A stretch of DNA of 7,927 bases from positions 1 through 7,927 of the forward strand of contig JAKSCF010000547.1 of the NCBI GenBank assembly GCA_022360735.1, read 5' to 3'. A program made the position numbers and the translations under genes. Of this stretch, positions 1 through 6,367 are shown in pieces. The notes below the pieces were generated by a model, which saw only the letters and a list, made by a program, of their open reading frames with translations, ran no database searches and had not been told where the DNA came from. The stretch comes from Clostridia bacterium (GTDB taxonomy: Bacteria > Bacillota_A > Clostridia > Peptostreptococcales > JAAYPU01). How positions within the stretch are numbered: position 1 is the first letter of the stretch; every line of letters starts with the position of its first letter.

Positions 1-260
1 ATCCGTCAAGAGAACAGTGGCTTAGGGTTTTTCATAAAGCAGGAGTGAAGTTGATTGATGAAAAGATTATCGACCATAATGAAGTAACAAGCATTAATAA
101 TGAGCAGCAATCATCAATAATAAAGAGAGCCAATGATTTAAAGGAAAAATATCCAGAAAAAGCACAGCTTTTTGAGAGCTATATAAGAAGTCAGCAGGCT
201 GAATGCGATGAATTGGAGAATGAAATAGAAGGAGTTACGTTACTTTTACAGGTTATTTAA
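1..260 (+). CDS. C-terminal fragment, probable class I SAM-dependent methyltransferase
   Basis: The reading frame is open from the left edge (first full codon at base 3) to TAA at 258-260, giving 85 visible residues, so the true start lies outside the window. A GTG at 45 could start a shorter protein, but the frame upstream reads SREQWLRVFHKAGVKLIDEK, which resembles the end of a methyltransferase fold: a W-x-x-x-F-x-x-AG-(F/V) helix followed by a beta strand. The tail (KYPEKAQLFESYIRSQQAE, then a hydrophobic GVTLLLQV strand) also resembles C-termini of clostridial UbiE/type-11-like methyltransferases as I remember them. The SAM-binding motifs would be upstream and cannot be seen, so substrate and even family are tentative. 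The next gene is on the opposite strand, so this is the last gene of its transcript. Confidence 0.5.
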   Translation, partial: PSREQWLRVFHKAGVKLIDEKIIDHNEVTSINNEQQSSIIKRANDLKEKYPEKAQLFESYIRSQQAECDELENEIEGVTLLLQVI

Positions 261-335
261 ATACCTTACTATGAAAGTCAATGAAAATTTGGGAGAACTT
301 ACAGAAAAATTCTCATAAAAATATTCAAAGTGAAA

Positions 336-362
336 AGGGTATATTAAACAGGCAGATACCCT
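336..362 (-). terminator. possible intrinsic terminator of the Crp/Fnr regulator gene
   Basis: A 7-bp inverted repeat (AGGGTAT at 336-342, ATACCCT at 356-362) has a 13-base loop that contains the regulator's stop codon (344-346). Read on the minus strand the stem is followed by TTTTCACTTT, a modest U-rich tail. The large loop and interrupted T run make it a weak to moderate terminator. No better candidate lies between the two convergent genes. Confidence 0.4.
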
Positions 363-1033
363 CGATTTAGTAACTCCATATCCAATATAGTAATGGATCC
401 TGCATCAAATTGAATCAGTCCTTCTTGACGCATTTTGGATAATTCTCTGGATAGAGAAGTTCTTTGAACCCCAAATCTTTCCGCTAAATCCTTTTTGGAC
501 ATGCTCAAATGAATTTTAGGATTATTTTGCACATGATATTGATAGATTAAGTAGTCGATAATAGACTGACGTAGACTTTGGAATGAAATAGATTTGATTT
601 TTTTAGTTAAAATAAATGTCTTATCTGAAATACATTTTAAAAACTCATTTAAGAAATTTTGATTTGTTTGGCAAAGTAGTAATATAAAATCTTTTTTTAA
701 GCTTAAAATAATGGTCTCAGCCTGTGAGACGACCGTCATAGGATAAGCATGATGTTTGCCAAATAATAAATTTGCACCTAATGATTCCCCTGCATCAAAG
801 TTGGTTATGGTTAAAATGTTTCCATTTTCATCAATTCTTTGAATGATGACCTGTCCTACCAAAAGGATATCTAAGGTCGTGCAAATCTCTCCTTCAAAAT
901 GAATGATTTGGTTTTTCCCATAAGTATATAAAGAATAGTTATTAATTTGAAACAAAGATAGTAAATCATCTTCAGAAAAATCGCAGAATAGAGGATGATT
1001 TTTTAATTGAGGAATAATTGCTTTAATTTTCAT
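344..1033 (-). CDS. Crp/Fnr-family transcriptional regulator
   Basis: This 229-residue cytoplasmic regulator has the usual Crp/Fnr length and order: an N-terminal cyclic-nucleotide-binding-type beta barrel at about residues 15-120 (HPLFCDFSEDDLLSLF entry helix, then GEICTTLDILLVGQV and FDAGESLGA), a dimerisation helix at about 120-165, and a winged helix-turn-helix at about 176-208. The HTH contains MSKKDLAERFGVQRTSLSREL, with recognition helix QRTSLSREL. It lacks the clustered N-terminal cysteines of oxygen-sensing FNR; its cysteines (17, 51, 121, 134) are scattered, so the effector cannot be told from sequence. The start is ATG at 1033, with AAGGAG seven bases upstream on the minus strand (1038-1043). 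The gene diverges from a permease pair, and the gap contains a perfect palindrome, so it very likely controls that operon and itself. A redox, metal or NO signal is plausible but inferred. Confidence 0.93.
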   Translation of the reverse strand: MKIKAIIPQLKNHPLFCDFSEDDLLSLFQINNYSLYTYGKNQIIHFEGEICTTLDILLVGQVIIQRIDENGNILTITNFDAGESLGANLLFGKHHAYPMTVVSQAETIILSLKKDFILLLCQTNQNFLNEFLKCISDKTFILTKKIKSISFQSLRQSIIDYLIYQYHVQNNPKIHLSMSKKDLAERFGVQRTSLSRELSKMRQEGLIQFDAGSITILDMELLNRGYLPV

Positions 1034-1052
1034 GGAAACTCCTTATAAAAGT

Positions 1053-1066
1053 GTTACCTAGGTAAC
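1053..1066. promoter_or_regulatory. perfect 14-bp palindrome, likely operator of the Crp/Fnr regulator
   Basis: GTTACCTAGGTAAC is identical to its reverse complement and has the two-half-site layout of Crp/Fnr operators (GTTAC-N4-GTAAC). It lies between the divergent regulator and permease genes. Its centre (1059/1060) is 28.5 bases upstream of a plus-strand TATATT at 1088, which places it near -41, the class II activator position. For the minus-strand regulator gene it falls just downstream of the best -10 (1086-1091), a position suited to autorepression. No second copy was noticed in the window. Confidence 0.75.
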
Positions 1067-1085
1067 GGATTTGGACTCTATAGTT

Positions 1086-1093
1086 ATTATATT
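1086..1093. promoter_or_regulatory. overlapping divergent -10 elements for permease operon and regulator
   Basis: On the plus strand TATATT (1088-1093) is a -10 for the permease operon; it has no good -35, as expected for a class II activated promoter. An alternative is TTGGAC (1071-1076), 16 bases, TATATT (1093-1098). On the minus strand TATAAT (plus bases 1086-1091, repeated at 1091-1096) can serve the regulator gene. The stretch is a short run of ATTAT repeats, so the exact hexamers are uncertain. Confidence 0.45.
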
Positions 1094-1135
1094 ATATTGT
1101 TAACAGATATAAAAGATTATACGAGGAGTGAAAAG

Positions 1136-1621
1136 ATGGATCGATCAACGATAATTTTGTGGGCGATTGCAGTAATTGCATTGATCATATCTACAATCAA
1201 AGATAAAGAAAGGACCTTTAACGCTATGAAAATGGCAAGAGGCATGATGAAAAATATGATAGGGCAAATTATTGCTATTCTGTTATTCATAGGATTAATT
1301 TTAACCTTTATTCCACCGGAAACGATTAAGGATGTTATGGGAGGAGATTCAAATTTAATGATTGCTACGGTCATAGCAGCATTGGTTGGAAGCATCACCT
1401 TAATTCCGGCATTTGTAGCCTTTCCCTTAGTAGGGTCTATTGTGGATATGGGAGCTAATATTATGCCGGCAGCTGCTTTTTTAACCACTTTAACGATGGT
1501 AGGTTTGGTTACATTTCCTTTAGAGAAACAAACATTTGGAACCCAATTCGCTTTTAGCAGAAATATTATGAGCTTTATCTTTGCACTGGTTATTGCAGTT
1601 ATGATGGGAGCGTTGATATAA
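1136..1621 (+). CDS. COG0701-type permease, first half-transporter subunit
   Basis: This 161-residue integral membrane protein has about four hydrophobic segments (roughly residues 5-20, 42-60, 74-102 and 143-161). The signature GSITLIPAFVAFPL (85-98) matches in layout GSFSAGPIYAAFPL in the next protein, so the two look like the halves of one COG0701/DUF318 (YraQ/ArsP-like) permease encoded as separate subunits. That superfamily includes organoarsenical and metal efflux permeases; the substrate here is unknown. I chose ATG at 1136 because GAGGAG (1123-1128) sits seven bases before it; an in-frame TTG at 1097 has no ribosome binding site and would add 13 polar residues. The stop overlaps the next start by one base (TAATG), implying translational coupling. 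Control by the divergent Crp/Fnr regulator through the palindrome at 1053-1066 is inferred. Confidence 0.85.
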   Translation: MDRSTIILWAIAVIALIISTIKDKERTFNAMKMARGMMKNMIGQIIAILLFIGLILTFIPPETIKDVMGGDSNLMIATVIAALVGSITLIPAFVAFPLVGSIVDMGANIMPAAAFLTTLTMVGLVTFPLEKQTFGTQFAFSRNIMSFIFALVIAVMMGALI

Positions 1622-2340
1622 TGGCTGAGCTTATCAAGAAAAATAGATGGTTGATTATGATTTTACTGACTTATGGTATTTTACTAATATTTGCGCCGGA
1701 AAAGGCAATACAATCCGGAAAAAACAGTCGGTATTATATTATTGAAATGATTGAAATTATGCCAATCGTTATTGCATTGACCACATTGATAGAAGCTTGG
1801 ATTCCCAAAAAAGTCATTATGAAACACCTAGGAGATGAATCAGGCATAAAAGGGGGACTTATCTCATTTGCTTTAGGAAGCTTCTCAGCCGGTCCAATAT
1901 ATGCTGCCTTTCCGTTATGCAAAATGTTAATGAATAAAGGGGCAGGATTATTTAATATTATAGTAATTTTAAGTGCCTGGGCGGTTGTAAAAGTGCCAAT
2001 GTTAGTCAACGAAGCTAAATTTCTGGGATTTAGATTTATGGGGGTCAGATGGATACTATCTGTTGCAGCTATTTTCTTAATGGCAGGGCTTGTTACAAAG
2101 ATGATGAAACATACAACAATTGAAGACGATGACAAAGAAAAATCACCTAAAAATATCCTAATAATTGAAGATCAATTTTGTATTGGATGCGGGTTATGTA
2201 AAAATATGTGTCCTCAATATTTTGATATAAAAAATGGAAAAGCCATAATGAAAAATGCCCAGATCAAAGTAATCGTCTTAGAAGATATAAAAAAAGCCGC
2301 AGAGAAATGTCCTGCTAATGCTATTGTTTTAAATCCATAG
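1621..2340 (+). CDS. COG0701-type permease half fused to a C-terminal ferredoxin domain
   Basis: This 239-residue protein has two parts. Residues about 1-160 form a membrane domain with hydrophobic segments near 10-25, 44-60, 78-100, 110-130 and 143-160, and the permease signature GSFSAGPIYAAFPL (86-99) followed directly by Cys100. After an acidic, charged linker (about 165-177) comes a ferredoxin-like domain (178-239) with C-x2-C-x2-C-x3-CP (Cys187, 190, 193, 197) and a distal CP (Cys230). This is the pattern of single-cluster 4Fe-4S ferredoxins, in which the first three cysteines and the distal one usually bind the cluster. ATG at 1621 overlaps the previous stop, so the two halves are probably made in equal amounts and assemble together. 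The iron-sulfur domain should face the cytoplasm and may supply electrons or sense redox state. Transported substrate unknown. Confidence 0.85.
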   Translation: MAELIKKNRWLIMILLTYGILLIFAPEKAIQSGKNSRYYIIEMIEIMPIVIALTTLIEAWIPKKVIMKHLGDESGIKGGLISFALGSFSAGPIYAAFPLCKMLMNKGAGLFNIIVILSAWAVVKVPMLVNEAKFLGFRFMGVRWILSVAAIFLMAGLVTKMMKHTTIEDDDKEKSPKNILIIEDQFCIGCGLCKNMCPQYFDIKNGKAIMKNAQIKVIVLEDIKKAAEKCPANAIVLNP

Positions 2341-2433
2341 TTTGTAGATTAAGAAATCAATAGTTGATAGAATGGAGCTGACTGAAAAAGAATGATACAA
2401 TTTTTTAAATGCTATAATGGCTTTTTGTTAATG

Positions 2434-2442
2434 TGATATAAT
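2434..2442 (+). promoter_or_regulatory. extended -10 promoter upstream of the DUF1461 gene
   Basis: TGATATAAT is a perfect TATAAT (2437-2442) with an extended TGn element, about 60 bases upstream of the probable DUF1461 start. No convincing -35 is present at 16-18 bases. A second TATAAT at 2413-2418 is also without a -35. No clear terminator for the permease operon was found between 2341 and 2430, so read-through into this gene is possible. Confidence 0.5.
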
Positions 2443-2503
2443 ATCTTTATGGAGAAGAATACTTAATAATTCTATCATTAACTTAGTAAAAGAGGTGAGT
2501 TCT

Positions 2504-3172
2504 ATTAAAATTGTAGTAATTATTATGCTTGCATTGTTAATACCGTTTATTCTAATTACGGGATCCATTACCCTTATCAGTCAATTGCCTGCTTTTTATG
2601 CCTATGAATTTGAAAAATTAGGTGTTTTCGAAGAAATTGGTTTAGAAGCATCACCTGAAGAAGTATCAAAGATGATGGTTGATTATATAAAAGGAAAAAC
2701 GGATGAGTTTCAAATGACTGCTAAAGTTAAAGGTGTAAGTAGAAATATCTTTAACGAAAAAGAACAATTACACATGGTAGATGTACGAAATTTGATTTCT
2801 TTAGGAAATATGGTTTGTTGGATTGGAAGTCTTTTAATAGTACTTTTATATATTATGTTAATTAAATTAAAACAAAAAACAGCTTTGCGAAAAGCCTATA
2901 AGCTATCTGCCTTGGTATATATTCTTATATTAGTGGGTATGGTTATTATGAGCATAAGTGATTTTAACAAAGGTTTCAATCTTTTTCATGAAGTTCTTTT
3001 TACAAATGACTTGTGGATATTAAATCCCAATAAAGATATATTGTTAATGATGATGCCGCTGAATTTCTTTATGGATGCATTTAAAATTGCGCTTTTCCTT
3101 TCAACCACTGTCATGATTATGCTAGGAGTGATGACTTGGAAAATTACTCAAAAAAGAAATATGTTCTCATAG
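2504..3172 (+). CDS. DUF1461/TIGR01906 membrane protein, Lit-like lipoprotein transacylase candidate
   Basis: This integral membrane protein has about four to five hydrophobic segments and the TIGR01906/DUF1461 landmarks, including a HMVDVRNLI segment and NLFHEVLFTNDLW followed by a P-x-x-D-x-L-x-x-x-x-P-x-x-FF stretch. Family members shown to be Lit move an acyl chain within a lipoprotein to make the lyso form at the outer face of the membrane. Counted from GTG 2495, the two histidines are His93 and His165, 72 residues apart, which is the spacing I recall for the Lit catalytic pair; the enzyme role is inferred. The start is uncertain. GTG at 2495 lies inside the Shine-Dalgarno GAGGTGA (2492-2498), so it is poorly placed; ATT at 2504 has ideal spacing, and ATG at 2525 lacks a site. 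The gene ends 37 bases inside the next one. Confidence 0.85.
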   Translation: MKIVVIIMLALLIPFILITGSITLISQLPAFYAYEFEKLGVFEEIGLEASPEEVSKMMVDYIKGKTDEFQMTAKVKGVSRNIFNEKEQLHMVDVRNLISLGNMVCWIGSLLIVLLYIMLIKLKQKTALRKAYKLSALVYILILVGMVIMSISDFNKGFNLFHEVLFTNDLWILNPNKDILLMMMPLNFFMDAFKIALFLSTTVMIMLGVMTWKITQKRNMFS

Positions 3173-3969
3173 TAGCTTTTTTATTAATCATTTTAGCAGT
3201 GATACCTGAAACAAGAGCGCTGCTTACTGTCAAAGTATATAAAGAAATGAATAAAAATGAAAGTATACTGAAGACTGAAAATATAGATTTTGAGATACCA
3301 TCGGGTGCAAGTACGGCCTCAAAGGATTGGATGCCAATAATGATATGGTACCATGATAAAGGAGGATTCTCACGGCTGATGGGAAAAGAGCTGGATATGA
3401 CAGTCTTATATTCTTTTGGTGCATTTGATTCATTGTTTGGCTCTTCTAGCTATTATAATGAAAAAAGTCCATACTATGGTGCATTCTACGGCGGATATGC
3501 CATAAAGGATATGGCAAATCCTGAAGATGCTTTTGGATTTAATGAAGATGGCAGTATTATTCCTCATGAAGTAGAAAGTGTTCCGAAATACGATCAAAAA
3601 TATTTGGTTTTGCCTGCATTGGGATGTCCAAAAGATAAGCGTGTTTTTGAAACACAAATAATCAGTATTCAAGATCATGTGGATTATGCCGGCTATAATG
3701 GGTGGACACGTGTAGACAGCTCGATTTATACCAACGGTCCTGCTCATGAGAGCTCAGAGTTTAATATAGGATACCTTCAGTATGGTAAGCCTCTTAAGCC
3801 CGTAAAATCAAAAGTTAATTTTCAACCTCAATGGTTTAAGGGCAGGATGTATATAAGATATTTTGATGACATAAAAATGACCATATGTTTATATGTTATA
3901 TGTAAGGATGAAAAGCAAATTAATTTATGTGATGATGAATTACTTAGTCATGTTAAAATTAAACCCTAA
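3136..3969 (+). CDS. unrecognised membrane-anchored exported protein
   Basis: I do not recognise this 277-residue protein. A basic N-terminus (KKK, residues 6-8) followed by one hydrophobic segment (about 9-24) without a lipobox suggests an uncleaved anchor or signal peptide, with the remaining 250 or so residues outside the membrane. The outer part is rich in Tyr, Gly, Ser and Phe, with the densest stretch at about 91-123, and contains isolated cysteines at 164, 251, 256 and 265. The start is TTG at 3136, supported by AGGAG at 3124-3128, seven bases upstream and inside the DUF1461 gene. The 37-base overlap implies co-translation with that gene. A partnership with the DUF1461 enzyme at the cell surface is possible but rests only on gene order. 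Confidence 0.8.
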   Translation: MENYSKKKYVLIVAFLLIILAVIPETRALLTVKVYKEMNKNESILKTENIDFEIPSGASTASKDWMPIMIWYHDKGGFSRLMGKELDMTVLYSFGAFDSLFGSSSYYNEKSPYYGAFYGGYAIKDMANPEDAFGFNEDGSIIPHEVESVPKYDQKYLVLPALGCPKDKRVFETQIISIQDHVDYAGYNGWTRVDSSIYTNGPAHESSEFNIGYLQYGKPLKPVKSKVNFQPQWFKGRMYIRYFDDIKMTICLYVICKDEKQINLCDDELLSHVKIKP

Positions 3970-4016
3970 ACAAAACCTTTTAAGCAATAATCTGGGGTTC
4001 AAGGAGTTAATGCGTC

Positions 4017-4829
4017 ATGAAAAAAAGAAAATTGATCAAGCAGGAAATCAATAAAACCATTAAACAAGAGCAAAAATTATTAATGAAAAGTAATCGAGAT
4101 TTTCTTGAAGAAACAGCCAAAAGTCTTGCAGATAATGTTAATGAGAAACTTCCTTTTGATGCAAAAGAAATATTTATAGAGGCATTTAGAAAAGGGTTTG
4201 TATCTGTGTTTGAAAAAGGTGGTAAGTACATAGATAAAACCTATAATATAGAAAAAATGAAAACGGAATACCAAAAAAACATCGATCGTTTCAATATAGA
4301 CCATACCAAGAAAAATTTACGGGCAGTAGAGAAAAGTGCAAAAATAAAAGCGCTGTTCAATACCGGTATTTCTACGATTGAAGGCGCTGCAGTCGGCTTT
4401 ATGGGTCTTGCTACTGCTGTAGCAGATGTGCCTTTTTTTATCGCTGTTTTAATGAAGCATTTAAATGAGACAGCTATGAACTATGGATTTGATTATGATT
4501 TGAAAGAAGAAAGACTATTTATGCTGAATATTATTGCCATGAGTGTATCAAAAGAAGAACAAAAACACACCTACTCCAAAGCTGCAGACAAAATAGGATA
4601 CAGTATCGATACAAACCAGTCCATAGACCAAACATTGGACGAAGCCATACAAAACACATCGGAGGTTATAGCTGAGTATATTACAACCTCTAAATTGCTT
4701 CAAAGTATACCCTTTGCAGGATCTATTCTTGGGGGAGTAAACAATTACAAATTTATGAGTCACATTGGACTGGTAGCCAATATCAAGTATAAAAAAAGAT
4801 ATTTGTATAAAATGATGGTGAGCCAATAA
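4017..4829 (+). CDS. EcsC-family protein
   Basis: This 270-residue protein fits the EcsC family (PF12787) in length and motifs. A charged, coiled-coil-like N-terminus (about 1-110) precedes the family core: the hydrophobic Gly/Ala-rich segment IEGAAVGFMGLATAVADVPF (121-140), then a helix and YGFDYDLKEERLFMLNIIAM (156-175). The closing segment IPFAGSILGGVNNY (231-244) precedes a basic tail. The role of EcsC proteins is not settled; the name comes from the Bacillus ecs ABC-transporter operon, and no transporter is encoded here. The start is ATG 4017, with AAGGAG at 4001-4006. An out-of-frame ATG at 4010 opens only a very short frame. The gene is 47 bases downstream of the exported-protein gene and probably on the same transcript. 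It is convergent with the germination gene, with two bases between the stops. Confidence 0.9.
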   Translation: MKKRKLIKQEINKTIKQEQKLLMKSNRDFLEETAKSLADNVNEKLPFDAKEIFIEAFRKGFVSVFEKGGKYIDKTYNIEKMKTEYQKNIDRFNIDHTKKNLRAVEKSAKIKALFNTGISTIEGAAVGFMGLATAVADVPFFIAVLMKHLNETAMNYGFDYDLKEERLFMLNIIAMSVSKEEQKHTYSKAADKIGYSIDTNQSIDQTLDEAIQNTSEVIAEYITTSKLLQSIPFAGSILGGVNNYKFMSHIGLVANIKYKKRYLYKMMVSQ

Positions 4830-4831
4830 CC

Positions 4832-6247
4832 CTATTTTTTATTTCTTTTAATCTCTAAAATAGGTCTTCTAAATATAACATTGGATAGTGCTTTCCCATT
4901 AAAAGGAATCAAAGGCCAGGTGTATTTTACATTTCCAATAGAATTTGTAGTAGAGATAACGACAACCATAAAAATAATACCTATCATAAAACCGGTGGTT
5001 TTAAAAATACCTGTCAGAACCAATGTAACCAATCTAAACATCCTCACAGCCAATGCAAATTCAAGACTTGGGTTTGCAAAAGTGCCGATGCCAACTAAGG
5101 CCATATACAAAACGGCTTCTTTAGTAACCCAGCCTACATCTACAGCTAAACTACTCAACATCAGGCCGCCAATAATTGCCAGAGAAGTGGAAAGCGCGCT
5201 GGGTGTGTGAATAGATGCAATTCTTAAAATATCAAGCCCTAATTCCAGAAAAAAAAGCTGAACAAATATTGGAATAGATGCATCTTCTTTAGGGATCATA
5301 AACAAAAGGAAATCCGGCAGATTTTGTTGATTGTATATCATGACCAAGTAAAGGGGTGTTAAGACCATAGAAATCAAAATTGAGAAAAAACGTACCCAAC
5401 GAATATAAGTGCCAACAGCAGGATTCTGATAATAATCTTCCGAATGCTGTGTGAAATGAAAAAAAGTTGCAGGTACAATAATAGCACTGGGTGAGGTATC
5501 TACGATAATAACGATATGACCTTCTAATAAGTGGGCTGCAGCCACGTCCGGTCTTTCGGTAAATCTAGCTTGAGGCATAGGGTTATACCATTTTTTCTTA
5601 ATGATTAACTCCTCTAATGACTTTTCTGCCATAACCAGAGAATCAATTTCTATCTCATCAATTTTTTTTCTTAATGTTTCCAATAACGCTTCATCGGCTA
5701 AATCTTTAATAAAAGAAATGACAACATCGGTTTTAGTACGTTTACCAACTGTTTTCATTTCAAAAACCAGTTTGGGATCACGAATGCGCCTTCTAATTAA
5801 TGCTGTATTGAAAATAATGGTTTCCACTAACCCATCTCTTGAGCCTCGAGTAACTTTCTCCAATTCCGGTTCTTCCGGGCCTCTTGCTGGGTAGGTTCTG
5901 GAATCAACTATAATGCCTTCAGATTGACCGTCAACAACAATAACCGTTGCACCTGAGAGCACTGCTTGTATCATTGAATCAAAATCTTGAAAAGTGTCAA
6001 TTTCTATGTAAGGAATATTACTGTCTATCCATTTATGAAAATCAGATATTTTTTCAAAGTTCTTATTTTGAAGATCCTGAATCATTCTTAATAGGATCAT
6101 GTCTTTGGCAAAGCCATCTAAAAAAATCATATAGGCTTCTATCTCACCAAAAAAAAGCTTGCGGCTGATTAAATCAAAACTTTCTTTAACCGGCAGCCGA
6201 GCTTCAATGTTTTTTATATTTTCTTTTAAATTAGAAGATAAATTCAT
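4832..6247 (-). CDS. spoVAF: GerA-family spore germination protein, SpoVAF type
   Basis: This 471-residue inner-spore-membrane protein has the normal length for the GerA A-subunit family. A soluble N-terminal region (1-about 280) carries the family landmarks RTYPARGPEEPELEKVTRG (117-135), TAL-IRRRIRDPKL (148-160) and YTERPD-like FTERPDVAAAHLLEGHI (229-245). After RWVRF (283-287) come about five membrane helices and a basic tail. The wording TERPDVAAAHLLEGH plus TFFHFTQHSEDYYQ and NPAVGTYIRWVRF resembles SpoVAF more than GerAA as I remember them; SpoVAF is reported to amplify germinant signalling. No spoVA genes or GerB/GerC partners are adjacent, so it is an orphan here. I chose ATG at 6247, preceded by AAAGGTG. 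The frame stays open to 6562, but that extension has no family similarity and covers a real gene on the other strand. Subfamily assignment is moderate, family assignment near certain. Confidence 0.92.
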   Translation of the reverse strand: MNLSSNLKENIKNIEARLPVKESFDLISRKLFFGEIEAYMIFLDGFAKDMILLRMIQDLQNKNFEKISDFHKWIDSNIPYIEIDTFQDFDSMIQAVLSGATVIVVDGQSEGIIVDSRTYPARGPEEPELEKVTRGSRDGLVETIIFNTALIRRRIRDPKLVFEMKTVGKRTKTDVVISFIKDLADEALLETLRKKIDEIEIDSLVMAEKSLEELIIKKKWYNPMPQARFTERPDVAAAHLLEGHIVIIVDTSPSAIIVPATFFHFTQHSEDYYQNPAVGTYIRWVRFFSILISMVLTPLYLVMIYNQQNLPDFLLFMIPKEDASIPIFVQLFFLELGLDILRIASIHTPSALSTSLAIIGGLMLSSLAVDVGWVTKEAVLYMALVGIGTFANPSLEFALAVRMFRLVTLVLTGIFKTTGFMIGIIFMVVVISTTNSIGNVKYTWPLIPFNGKALSNVIFRRPILEIKRNKK

Positions 6248-6298
6248 GAAAGCACCTTTGCCTTTTGTTTTTTTTAGTTTTACCAATTCAATCATAAA

Positions 6299-6327
6299 TA
6301 TAATGTCAAATAGGAACTCTGTTTCGC
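6299..6327 (-). promoter_or_regulatory. possible forespore (sigma-G-like) promoter for spoVAF
   Basis: On the minus strand CATTATA (plus bases 6299-6305) fits the sigma-G -10 pattern as I recall it (CATWHTA), about 52 bases upstream of the spoVAF start. The element 17 bases further upstream, GCGAA (6323-6327), is a poor -35. The assignment fits a germination gene but is weak on sequence alone. Confidence 0.3.
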
Positions 6328-6343
6328 GAATTATCATATAATA
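6310..6343 (+). promoter_or_regulatory. sigma-K-like promoter of first Cys-rich gene (copy 1)
   Basis: ATAGGAAC (6310-6317), 17 bases, then CATATAATA (6335-6343). The last AC of the first block and CATA-TAA-TA match the mother-cell sigma-K pattern AC-N16/17-CATAnnnTA exactly; CATATAAT alone also fits a sigma-E -10. The same two blocks at the same 17-base spacing recur 392 bases downstream before the paralogous gene, which argues that they are functional. Confidence 0.6.
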
Positions 6344-6367
6344 TATCGAACAGAGGAGGTGGAATAT

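Noticed and set aside
261..343. Small gene or RNA between the methyltransferase fragment and the regulator
   Set aside because: Only a weak 5-bp repeat (GAGAA/TTCTC, 293-314) is present, with no open frame or convincing structure.
1097..1135. TTG at 1097 as start of the first permease gene
   Set aside because: It lies within the promoter -10 region and has no ribosome binding site; GAGGAG at 1123-1128 points to ATG 1136.
1117..1488. Long open frame antisense to the first permease gene (also 1734-2135 antisense to the second)
   Set aside because: Shadows of membrane-protein coding sequence; no ribosome binding sites and no recognisable domains.
2356..2368. ATCAA-TAG-TTGAT inverted repeat after the permease operon
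   Set aside because: A 5-bp AT-rich stem with a 3-base loop and no following T run; too weak for a terminator and no evidence for an operator.
4831..4864. CCTATTTT/AAAATAGG inverted repeat at the ecsC-spoVAF junction as a bidirectional terminator
   Set aside because: The loop is 18 bases, the stem is mostly A-T, and no T run follows on either strand; it also lies within the spoVAF coding end.
5601..5894. Plus-strand open frames inside the spoVAF region (for example 5601-5894 and 4881-5210)
   Set aside because: They are opposite-strand shadows of a strongly recognisable GerA-family coding region.
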